Below are positions 56,712 through 64,000 of a DNA stretch of 64,000 nucleotides, one piece after another. Within the stretch, counting starts at the first letter, position 1, and every line of letters begins with the position of its first letter. The stretch lies in the NCBI GenBank assembly GCA_047777345.1, contig JBKEEJ010000002.1:218056-282055 (forward strand), in the 5' to 3' direction. The position numbers and the translations under genes were made by a program. The notes beneath the pieces are model-generated. The model was not told where the DNA came from and did not search any database. It saw only the letters and a program-made list of their open reading frames with translations. This DNA comes from Anaerocolumna sp047777345 (lineage in GTDB: Bacteria; Bacillota; Clostridia; Lachnospirales; Lachnospiraceae).

Positions 56712-58037
56712 ATGGAATTAATAAACGGTATAATCAAAAATCCAAATGTGGAGCCCGAAGATATAATAAATTATATCGGCAAAAGAATCACTGTCCATGG
56801 AAGTATATATAAGATTAGGAAAATGAGCGGATTTGCTTTTGTGCTGCTTCGGACCAAAAGAACAGTGATCCAGTGTATATACAGCGAAGAGTTTTCTAAT
56901 TTTAAACTTGACATGCTGAAAGAAGAAAGCTGCGTAATACTGACTGCTGATGTTATTAAGGAAGAACGTTCAAGAACCGGCTGGGAATTGCGGATGATAG
57001 ATGTGGAAATTATATCCGAGCCTGTGGCGGAAAGCCCCATTGTTATCAATAATAAAGAAGTCAATACCTCCCTGGAAAATTTACTGGATTACCGTCCCAT
57101 AACCTTAAGAAATCAAAAAGAAAGAGCCATATTCAAACTCCAGGAGGGTATTTGTAACGGTTTCCGGAAATTCCTTTTGGAGCAAAAATTTACGGAGATC
57201 CACTCTCCCAAAATTGTATTTGCCGGAGCGGAAGGCGGGGCAAATATCTTTCACCTGAATTATTTCAACAAGGACGCCTATCTTACCCAGAGCCCACAGT
57301 TTTACAAACAGATGATGGTCGGAGTTTTTGAACGGGTATTTGAAATAGGGCCTGTATTCCGGGCTGAAAAACATGATACTTCCAGACATCTCAACGAGTA
57401 TACCAGTGTCGATTTCGAAATGGGATATATCGAAAGTTTCAAAGATATCATGCAGATGGAAACGATGATGCTTAAGCATACTCTGGCAGAGTTAAAAGAA
57501 AACTATTCTTATGAGCTGGAATTATTAAATGTAAAATTGCCGGATATAACAGCCATTCCGTCAGTCAGGTTTAAGGAAGCAAAAGAACTGATATCCAGGG
57601 AATATAAGAGAGAAATCAGGGACTTCGATGATTTTGAACCTGAGGAAGAAAAACTGCTTTATGAAATAATCAAAAAGGAAACCGGTTCCGAGTTCGTCTT
57701 TGTAACCCATTATCCGAGTAAAAAGCGGCCTTTCTATACCATGGACGATAAAACCAACCCGGATGAAACTCTAAGCTTCGATTTACTGTTTCGCGGGCTT
57801 GAAATTACGACCGGCGGTCAAAGAATTCATGATTATAATGAACAAATTCAAAAAATGAGACAGCGCAATATGAATATCGTACTGTTTGAAAGTTATTTAA
57901 TGATCCATAAGTATGGCATGCCGCCTCACGGAGGACTGGGAATGGGACTGGAACGTTTTACCAGTAAGCTTCTTAATCAGGACAATGTCAGATTCTCAAC
58001 ATTATTCCCTAGAGATATAAACCGTCTGACTCCGTAA
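56712..58037 (+). CDS. aspS: Archaeal-type aspartyl-tRNA synthetase (AspRS2-like)
   Basis: This 441-residue class II synthetase has an N-terminal OB fold (about 20-110), then the catalytic core with SPKIVFAGAEGGANIF, YLTQSPQFYKQMM, motif 2 GPVFRAEKHDTSRHLNEY and motif 3 GGLGMGLERFTSKLL. It lacks the GAD insert of bacterial AspRS, so it is of the archaeal/eukaryal type; such second AspRS genes in Clostridia are often non-discriminating and charge tRNA-Asn with Asp. Start 56712 (GAGGTGG upstream) is preferred over 56619. Specificity is not decidable here. Confidence 0.85.
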   Translation: MELINGIIKNPNVEPEDIINYIGKRITVHGSIYKIRKMSGFAFVLLRTKRTVIQCIYSEEFSNFKLDMLKEESCVILTADVIKEERSRTGWELRMIDVEIISEPVAESPIVINNKEVNTSLENLLDYRPITLRNQKERAIFKLQEGICNGFRKFLLEQKFTEIHSPKIVFAGAEGGANIFHLNYFNKDAYLTQSPQFYKQMMVGVFERVFEIGPVFRAEKHDTSRHLNEYTSVDFEMGYIESFKDIMQMETMMLKHTLAELKENYSYELELLNVKLPDITAIPSVRFKEAKELISREYKREIRDFDDFEPEEEKLLYEIIKKETGSEFVFVTHYPSKKRPFYTMDDKTNPDETLSFDLLFRGLEITTGGQRIHDYNEQIQKMRQRNMNIVLFESYLMIHKYGMPPHGGLGMGLERFTSKLLNQDNVRFSTLFPRDINRLTP

Positions 58038-58230
58038 AATATTCATAAAGAAGTTTATAAAATAAATACCGGCATTTATTGAACAATTGACCCTTGTATA
58101 AAAATGGATCTTATTATTTTAATAAATATATTTTGTCAATTATGCCTGATAATCTTTTTATTATAAAGAACCGCAATATAATTCAGACTCATAAAGAGCG
58201 GCTGACAGCTTAATAAAGCTACTGATTTAT
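58038..58230. other. Gap after AspRS
   Basis: AT-rich, with no gene. It leads into the large hairpin at 58231. Confidence 0.4.
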
Positions 58231-58330
58231 AAAAAAGCTCCCTTTTGAGACGGGCCTGAAAATTTATTCTGTATGAAATTCATAAACTACAGAATAAAAC
58301 ATTAGGACCGCCTCGCAGGGAGCATTTTAT
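58231..58330 (-). terminator. Large multi-stem hairpin between convergent genes
   Basis: GCTCCC (58237) pairs with GGGAGC (58323). Inside, GAG-CGG-CCT pairs with AGG-CCG-CTC with single mismatches between, and a 10-bp TTATTCTGTA/TACAGAATAA stem caps it. A6 and T4 tails flank it, giving a T run on the minus strand, so it can terminate the KamA transcript; it also resembles a small palindromic mobile element. Confidence 0.6.
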
Positions 58331-58478
58331 ATTAATTCAAAATTAAGTATTCAGTTCAATATTAAATAAAAATATTGCTGATAGTTTATGAAACAATATA
58401 CTTCCGTCTTCTTCGCAAAAAAACATCTTGCTATCCGCTGGTTTTCAAAAATGCAAATCCGCCCCATCTTGTGTCATA

Positions 58479-59600
58479 TTAAGCCAGATCAATAGGCTGA
58501 GGATATTTATAAATATCCCCGCGATAATTTCTCATGACGACTTCTTTGTCATCCAGCTTTATGACATATTCCGGATTTATAGGAATCTTGCCGCCGCCGT
58601 TAGGTGCGTCAATGACATACTTGGGAACCGCAAATCCTGAAATATATCCGGTCAGATTCTGCATGATGTCTATTCCCGTTTCCACTCTGGTCCGAAAATG
58701 TCCCAGGCCCTGGCTTAAATCGCACTGGTAGATATAATAGGGGCGAACCCTTATCTTTACCAGCTTGGTCAAGAGTTCCCTCATGGTCTCAACATTGTCG
58801 TTAATTCCCCTCAGAAGTACACTCTGATTGCCTAAGGGGATACCCGCATCGACAATGTCGCCGCAGGCTTTTATTGAATATGGAGTCAGCTCCTTCGGAT
58901 GGTTAAAATGAGTGTTAATCCATATAGGCTGGTATTTTTTCAGCATGGACAAAAGCTCAGGGGTGATCCTCATGGGCATGACAACCGGAACCCGGGTACC
59001 GATTCTCACTACCTCCACATGATCGATTGCCCGTACTTTCGATATAATCTTTTCCAGTCTTTCGTCGCCTAATGTAAACGGATCTCCTCCGGATATCAGT
59101 ACGTCACGAATCTGTTTGTTTTTGTCGATATAACAAACAGCTTCATCAATTTCTGCATCGCTTATGGCTTCATCTTCCTCGCCCACCATGCGTCTTCTGG
59201 TACAGTGTCTGCAATACATGGAACACATACGGGTTACAAGAAAGAGTACCCGATCCGGGTAACGGTGTACAATATTCTTAACCGGGCTTGATCCTTCTTC
59301 GTTAAGAGGATCGGCCATTTCATACGGAAGTATCCTGGTCTCATTTATGGTCGGTACAGCCTGCCTCCGTATGGGACAATTGGGATCGTCTTTATCCATT
59401 AACGAAGCATAATACGGGGTAATTGCCATACGAAATACATGCAGGCAATCTTCTATCTCTTTCTTTTCTTTATCACTGATGTGAATAACTTTTGCCAATT
59501 CTTCAACAGTGGTTATTCTGTTTCGAAACTGCCATTTCCAATCCATCCAGTCGCTACAGTGGGGCACATCCTCGTTAATTTTCTGCGAGCTTTCCTTCAT
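58479..59600 (-). CDS. KamA-family radical SAM aminomutase (lysine 2,3-aminomutase-like)
   Basis: This 373-residue protein has the radical-SAM Cys triad in TRMCSMYCRHCTRRR and PLP enzyme features. The start DWMDWKWQFRNRI is that of lysine 2,3-aminomutases. The Asp residues in IYQCDLS and VIDAPNGGGKIP match those reported to hold the substrate amino group in lysine 2,3-aminomutase, rather than the Lys/Asn seen in glutamate aminomutase; this is from memory of the family. It lacks some C-terminal length (family about 410). It would make beta-lysine or a similar beta-amino acid. It follows an ATP-grasp ligase gene by 65 bases. Confidence 0.75.
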   Translation of the reverse strand: MKESSQKINEDVPHCSDWMDWKWQFRNRITTVEELAKVIHISDKEKKEIEDCLHVFRMAITPYYASLMDKDDPNCPIRRQAVPTINETRILPYEMADPLNEEGSSPVKNIVHRYPDRVLFLVTRMCSMYCRHCTRRRMVGEEDEAISDAEIDEAVCYIDKNKQIRDVLISGGDPFTLGDERLEKIISKVRAIDHVEVVRIGTRVPVVMPMRITPELLSMLKKYQPIWINTHFNHPKELTPYSIKACGDIVDAGIPLGNQSVLLRGINDNVETMRELLTKLVKIRVRPYYIYQCDLSQGLGHFRTRVETGIDIMQNLTGYISGFAVPKYVIDAPNGGGKIPINPEYVIKLDDKEVVMRNYRGDIYKYPQPIDLA

Positions 59601-59665
59601 TGATATTCCATCTGCCTTTCATAACTGATTTTTTATAAAATAAATTCTTAATATGATGCAGAAAA

Positions 59666-60682
59666 TTACAAACCGTATCTTTTAAGTGCGTTTCTGAATA
59701 TCGCACGCACCAAATCTTCATATTTTACTCCGTTGAATTCGGCTATCATAGGATAATCACTGTAACCGGGAGCAAGACCCGGAAGGGGATTGATTTCTAT
59801 AAAATAAATCTGTCCGTCCTCAGACATACGAAAATCAACCCTGGCGAAATCCACGCAGTTTAATGCCTCATATACTTTCCTGGCTGTACGCATCATTTTT
59901 GCTTCGGTTTCTTTATCGAGTTTTGCCGGGCATTCATAACTTACATACTCTTTGTAATTTTTCTTTACGTTATAGCTGTAAATATTTAATTTACTCTTTC
60001 TGTTATGGAATACAATTTCCATAGGAGGAAATACCTTAAGCTCATCGCCGTTTCCCAGGATACCTACCGTAAACTCCCTGCCTTCGATATATTCCTCCAC
60101 AAGCATATCTTCTTTATACAGATTCATATTGGCTTCTATAAGATTATTCAGTTCTTCCTGATTTGATACAACGGCTCCATCAGAAATACCCTTACTGGAA
60201 CCTTCTGCATTCGGTTTTACAATTACGGGGAATTTTACAGAAGGGTTTAATTTTGCGTGATTCTTAGAAATCACCTGATATTTTGGTGTTTTTATATGAT
60301 ATGTTGTTAAGATACGCTTTGTCAAAGCCTTATCCAATGCAATGCATAAGGTAGTTTCATCGGATCCGGTAAACGGAATCCTAAACATGTTCAGTATGGC
60401 CGGAACCTGTGCCTCTCTTCCTCTGCCTCCTATGCCTTCGGCTATATTAAATACAATATCCGGTCGAAATTCTTTCAGCTTTGACGGTAGATCTTCGGTT
60501 GCCTCAAGCAAGGTTACCTGACAATTTTCTTTCTCAAGAGCCTTCTTAATCGCATAAACAGTATCTTCACTGTCATATTCCGCTTCTTCGTCCTCAACCT
60601 CGGAAACAGTATTGTGCTTAAGATTATAGGTCAAACCTACTCTTAGCGGACATAAAGCATTATCATCCATACCTTTTTCCAT
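59666..60682 (-). CDS. D-Ala-D-Ala ligase-like ATP-grasp protein
   Basis: This 338-residue ATP-grasp enzyme has an N-terminal glycine-poor fold (LRVGLTYNLKHNT), FNIAEGIGGRGREAQVPAIL, the ATP-binding VKPNAEGSSKGIS and VEEYIEGREFTVGILG, and metal ligands in DFRMSEDGQIYFIEINPLPGL. It joins a carboxylate to an amine through an acyl phosphate. The start at 60682 is downstream of its own promoter; the longer frame to 60781 would begin above it. Unlike Ddl for cell wall, it is paired with a KamA-type gene, so a beta-lysine-containing product is possible. The substrate is unknown. Confidence 0.8.
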   Translation of the reverse strand: MEKGMDDNALCPLRVGLTYNLKHNTVSEVEDEEAEYDSEDTVYAIKKALEKENCQVTLLEATEDLPSKLKEFRPDIVFNIAEGIGGRGREAQVPAILNMFRIPFTGSDETTLCIALDKALTKRILTTYHIKTPKYQVISKNHAKLNPSVKFPVIVKPNAEGSSKGISDGAVVSNQEELNNLIEANMNLYKEDMLVEEYIEGREFTVGILGNGDELKVFPPMEIVFHNRKSKLNIYSYNVKKNYKEYVSYECPAKLDKETEAKMMRTARKVYEALNCVDFARVDFRMSEDGQIYFIEINPLPGLAPGYSDYPMIAEFNGVKYEDLVRAIFRNALKRYGL

Positions 60683-60736
60683 TTTCTGTCCCACTTTCCT
60701 TTTTATATTTATTTTGTTTTGATTTTGTTTGCTAAG

Positions 60737-60765
60737 AGTGTAGTACCATCGTATTCCATTGTCAA
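60737..60765 (-). promoter_or_regulatory. Promoter of the ATP-grasp-KamA operon
   Basis: TTGACA (60760-60765), 17 bases, TACACT (60737-60742) on the minus strand, 54 bases before the ATG at 60682. Confidence 0.65.
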
Positions 60766-60919
60766 TAATAAAATTGACCAATAATTTTATATATATTGCA
60801 CAAAATATATATATTTCTTTAGTGTATATTTTACGACATCAAATGAAGACGATCTTTAAAGACTATAAAAATAAAAACATGACAAAATAATATTGATATT
60901 AAATTGAAGGAGTTAGTTT

Positions 60920-61456
60920 ATGGACTTTCTTTTGAATTTAAACCGCCCTTTATTATATTTAATAATATTTGCAGCAAAAGTCGTTGAACTTTCCATCTCA
61001 ACGATTCGCCTTGTATACGTCAACAAAGGTGAAGGGGTAAAAGGAGCTGTTCTCGGCTTTATAGAAATATTGATTTGGTTATTGGTAGTGTGTTCGGTTC
61101 TTAATAATATAACGGAGGATCCATTTAAAATAGTTGCTTATGCCGCCGGTTATTCACTGGGCGTTTATCTGGGAGTATTAATAGAATCAAAGGTCGCCAT
61201 AGGTCTTGCGTCTGTTCAGGTTGTTGTAGACGCGGAATATGGCAATATCCTTGCCGACAAAATGCGGGACAATGCATTCGGCGTAACAATCATAGAAGGT
61301 AAAGGCAAAAACGGCAGTTCAAAGAATCTTTTGTTTATCCAGCTTAAAAGAAAGAAAATACCGTTTGCCATTAAGCTTATAAAAGAAACCATTCCCAATG
61401 CCTATATAAGCATTAATGATGTCAAATCAATTTTTGGCGGATTCATTAAAAAATGA
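60920..61456 (+). CDS. DUF2179/YebE-like membrane protein
   Basis: This 178-residue protein has about three hydrophobic segments in the first 100 residues (PLLYLIIFAAKVVELSIS, LGFIEILIWLLVVCSVL, IVAYAAGYSLGVYLGVL). A cytoplasmic DUF2179 domain follows (about 105-178: VTIIEGKGKNGSSKNLLFIQLKRK). AAGGAG precedes the ATG. Related proteins are widespread in Firmicutes and of unknown function. It is divergent from the ATP-grasp gene. Confidence 0.8.
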   Translation: MDFLLNLNRPLLYLIIFAAKVVELSISTIRLVYVNKGEGVKGAVLGFIEILIWLLVVCSVLNNITEDPFKIVAYAAGYSLGVYLGVLIESKVAIGLASVQVVVDAEYGNILADKMRDNAFGVTIIEGKGKNGSSKNLLFIQLKRKKIPFAIKLIKETIPNAYISINDVKSIFGGFIKK

Positions 61457-61466
61457 TCCGCCAAAT
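61432..61466 (+). terminator. Terminator overlapping the stop of the DUF2179 gene
   Basis: TTTTGGCGGA and TCCGCCAAA flank ATTCATTAAAAAATGA, with the TGA stop codon inside the loop side. A T-poor tail follows, so efficiency may be modest. Confidence 0.6.
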
Positions 61467-61486
61467 ATCCGATAACCATGAACGTT

Positions 61487-61619
61487 TATATCTGTTCAGT
61501 TTCCTTATATCTGTTCAATTTCCTTTATATCTGTTCAGTTTGCTTATTTGTTCAGTTTCCTTATCTGTTAAATTTCCTTTATATCTGTTTCTTTTACCTT
61601 ATATCAGTTACCTTATCGG
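61487..61619. repeat. Degenerate tandem repeat, about 19-20 bp unit
   Basis: Eight imperfect copies of TATATCTGTTCAGTTTCCT run head to tail; the first four are near-identical and later ones shorter. The 68-residue frame over it is only the translated repeat. It lies between the convergent DUF2179 and YolD genes. Confidence 0.8.
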
Positions 61620-61711
61620 TTTTTCTATTTAATTCCTATTCAAATAACTTTTTTAAATTTAATTTATTAAATTGCCTAGAATAATATTTTTTATGGATTA
61701 TCTTGTTTTTA

Positions 61712-62149
61712 TCAAGTTTCTTCAATTGAAATCCCGATAATTTCCCTTATGGGGATTTCGGTGCCGTTCTGTAATATTATTTTCTTCTTATATTCGTCAA
61801 TCTTCTTGACATTGCCTGTGACGGTAATATATCGGCCGCCGTCTTTTCTTATGTCCGGCACAAAGTAAGTGAGCATGACAAAAGGATTTTTGTCCGCCTT
61901 GCTGCGCAAAAGCCGCAGCTTCTCATCAAGCATGGCAACGGTATCCACATCAAGCTCTATACGCCCATCGACAAACCTTTCCGTTTCATTTACGGCATCA
62001 TCATATCCCGTCAGGGCAGCAAAAGGGGAAAATTGAGCCGCCCGGTCAATAAGCGGCATCCGGGGACGGGTCGGCGATTCATGATGCGGCAGATTAATAA
62101 TATCATCATAACGATGCTCGTCATCCGGATTATAGTTTCCCTTATTCAC
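61712..62149 (-). CDS. YolD-like family protein
   Basis: This 145-residue YolD-like protein has RPRMPLIDRAAQFSPFAALTGYDDAVNET, as in proteins encoded beside Y-family polymerases, where they may act as UmuD-like partners. It starts with GTG at 62149, with AGGAGG eight bases upstream, and follows the polymerase gene by 31 bases. The C-terminal half is a small beta-rich domain (TGNVKKIDEYKKKIIL). Confidence 0.85.
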   Translation of the reverse strand: MNKGNYNPDDEHRYDDIINLPHHESPTRPRMPLIDRAAQFSPFAALTGYDDAVNETERFVDGRIELDVDTVAMLDEKLRLLRSKADKNPFVMLTYFVPDIRKDGGRYITVTGNVKKIDEYKKKIILQNGTEIPIREIIGISIEET

Positions 62150-62180
62150 CTTTTCTTCCTCCTCATGTTTCGTATCTTAA

Positions 62181-63712
62181 TCAGGCTTTATGGCCGCCGA
62201 TTTGCTCATTTCTCTCTTTGGCCGTAGCCCCTTCCAATAAACTCATGCCTTTAATGACGGCATTCCTCCCGAAGCGTTTCTGAATATTTAAAACGGCTTT
62301 CTGCATCTTTTTCTCTTTTTTCAAACAGCATTTCTTCCTGCTGCCGTTTTTTCTGCAAGGCAGAATAATCGGTAAACAGATCCAGCTGTTCATAAGTTTC
62401 TTTGCTTTCTGCGTTTCTTTCATCTGTCAGCCGGCAGGCCGCAACGGTTAATCTTCTTATCAAAAGGTTTTTATCGACAATACGGTCATATAAATCCATA
62501 ACTGCATCTGTAATCAGCCGGGTGGACGATGTATACCTGCCGATATTGGCCGTCCCGTGGGCATGTTTCGGAACCCTCCTGCCGTAATGATCTATGGTTA
62601 CCTCTCCCCCTGTAAGCCTTCGCCCTTTCTGGATTGGCGAGATTTTCAACATCATACCCTACGGTAAGCACCATCTGATCGGTAACCAGGCCCTTATCCA
62701 CCAGATAAAGCACCAGTTGTTCCGTCATTTCGCGAACAACCACCCTTGCCTTATGAAAATCATAAGGCATATGAAGCACCTGACCGGAACTTAAACTGTT
62801 GCTTTCCGGCTTATAAGCCTTAATATGCTCAATGGTACAGGGTTCCCATCCCCAGGCGTGATCTATCAGCAACTCGGCGTTAACTCCAAACAATTTGTAC
62901 AAAAGATCCTCATTATGATAGTCGCTTGCCTTGCCTGTTGAGCAGCGGGCTATATCTCCCATGGTATACATTCCGTGCTCTTCAAGTTTTTTTGCGTATC
63001 CTTTGCCCACCCTCCAGAAATCGGTAAGCGGCCGATGGGTCCATAACTTTCTTCTGTAAGCCATTTCATCCAGTTCCGCGATCCGCACTCCGTCCCTGTC
63101 TTCGGGAATTTTCTTTGCCAATATATCCAAGGCAACTTTACATAGATACAGATTCGTTCCGATTCCCGCCGTGGCCGTAATACCCGTATTATCACGCACA
63201 TCCAGTATTATTTTCTTTGTCAGTTCCCTGGCGGTCGTTTTGTAGAAATCCAGATAATCGGTCACATCCATGAAAACTTCATCTATGGAATAAACATGGA
63301 TGTCTTCTGGAGCTATATACTTCAGATATATTTCATATATTTTGGTACTGTATTCCATATAGTAAGCCATTCGAGGAACGGCAGTAATATAATCGATTGC
63401 CAGTTCCGGTTTTTCTTTAAGTTCAACGGCATTATACGAAGAGCCCGTAAATCTTTTATTCGGAGCATTTAACACCCGTTTGGCATTAAGTTCACGAACC
63501 TTGCTCACCACCTCGAATAATCTGGCCCTGCCGGGTATCCCGTATGCTTTTAAGGGAGGGGTTACCGCCAGGCATATGGTCTTTTCCGTCCGGCTCGCAT
63601 CCGCCACAACAAGATTGGTTGTCAGCGGATCCAGCCCCCGCTCGACACACTCCACGGAGGCATAAAATGACTTTAAGTCGATAGCCACATATATTCTGTT
63701 TTTACCGGCCAA
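62181..63712 (-). CDS. Y-family DNA polymerase (UmuC/UvrX-like; two +1 frameshifts)
   Basis: Three frames join into about 509 residues when one C is removed from the C5 run at 62606-62610 and one T from the T6 run at 62316-62321. The palm has Asp in VAIDLKSFYASVE and YSIDEVFMDVT (the catalytic SIDE-type motif). The little finger domain follows, and the C-terminus reads RRVPKHAHGTANIG, then KGMSLLEGATAKERNEQIGGHK as in the UmuC-like family of Clostridia. It copies damaged DNA during the SOS response. The start is TTG at 63712, 8 bases after AAGGAGG. Its partner yolD follows. Confidence 0.85.
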
Positions 63713-63797
63713 ATCTACCGCCTCCTTATTTTGCAATTACGGATGAATTTCTAGGTTCTCTGTTTTACATTTCAATCGGGTTTCTGTTATGTATTGT

Positions 63798-63826
63798 ATT
63801 GTAAATAATATCTCACGAATTTTCAA
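63798..63826 (-). promoter_or_regulatory. Promoter of the polymerase-yolD operon
   Basis: TTGAAA (63821-63826), 17 bases, TACAAT (63798-63803) on the minus strand, 86 bases before the TTG start. No LexA-type palindrome was found close to it. The right edge 63827-64000 has no other recognised feature. Confidence 0.6.
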
Positions 63827-64000
63827 TGTCCGGGCTATAACCGTGCAGTGCCGAATTTCCTGAAAGCCTTGTCAGTGTTTTTACGTTAAACTTAAAGATT
63901 ATAACGATCTGTCATTCTCTTTTTCCGTATTCTGAATTCTATTCTTTACCATGCAACCTCAGACATATAATAAATAAATTTTATTTTGTAATTTATCAGA

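Noticed and set aside
61478..61684. 68-codon hydrophobic frame
   Set aside because: It is the translation of the tandem repeat, with no ribosome site.
1..64000. CRISPR array or prophage
   Set aside because: No evenly spaced repeats with unique spacers, no cas genes and no phage structural genes are present; the only array is the degenerate minisatellite.

Overview
The window looks like a chromosomal segment of a low-GC, spore-forming Clostridia member, most likely Lachnospiraceae-like. This is inferred from gene content: the dgt-dnaG-rpoD-trmK order, SigH, a SleB-type hydrolase, a class A RNase P RNA, several proteins with bacterial Ig-like (Big_2) domains, and AT-rich intergenic DNA with canonical sigma-A promoters.

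Positions 1-26400 are a cell-surface region. On the minus strand an undecaprenyl-phosphate sugar transferase starts a run of epimerase, two GT4 glycosyltransferases, a Wzm/Wzt ABC exporter with a C-terminal cargo domain, an FkbM methyltransferase and a double GT4 protein. A separately promoted manC-gmd-(rmd) set follows and makes GDP-6-deoxyhexose. A plus-strand O-antigen ligase/polymerase gene follows, whose terminator is split by an IS3-family remnant. A second minus-strand operon encodes a GT2/CDP-glycerol transferase fusion, a pyruvyl transferase/FrhB fusion, a second exporter (TagGH-like) and GalE, suggesting a teichoic-acid-like or pyruvylated polymer. A large secreted S-layer-like Ig-domain protein lies next to it. 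The manC operon and the second polysaccharide operon share a near-identical direct-repeat element immediately upstream of their -35 boxes.

Positions 26700-49000 are mostly core genes: thrC, a SleB-type hydrolase, an orphan AP2-domain protein, a five-gene operon (OmpR-type regulator, histidine kinase, large membrane protein, ABC ATPase, ABC permease), rnpB, a TGS-nucleoside kinase, trmK, rpoD, dnaG, dgt, and a feoA-feoB-SDR operon with a consensus promoter and a Fur box. Positions 49000-54000 hold tRNA-Pro, queH, sigH, tRNA-Thr, a small Big_2 lipoprotein-like secreted protein and an intact IS30-family element.

Positions 54000-64000 hold a BspA/Big_2 surface protein, an archaeal-type AspRS preceded by an Asp-rich 22-codon leader ORF, a two-gene ATP-grasp ligase/KamA operon of unknown product, a DUF2179 membrane protein, and a YolD/Y-family polymerase pair.

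A major caution applies to sequence quality. At least eight single-base insertions, seven of them in homopolymers, break otherwise normal genes, including the essential dnaG. Removing one base at each site restores full-length family members. This points to sequencing or assembly error rather than real gene decay, so those genes are annotated here as joined coding regions.
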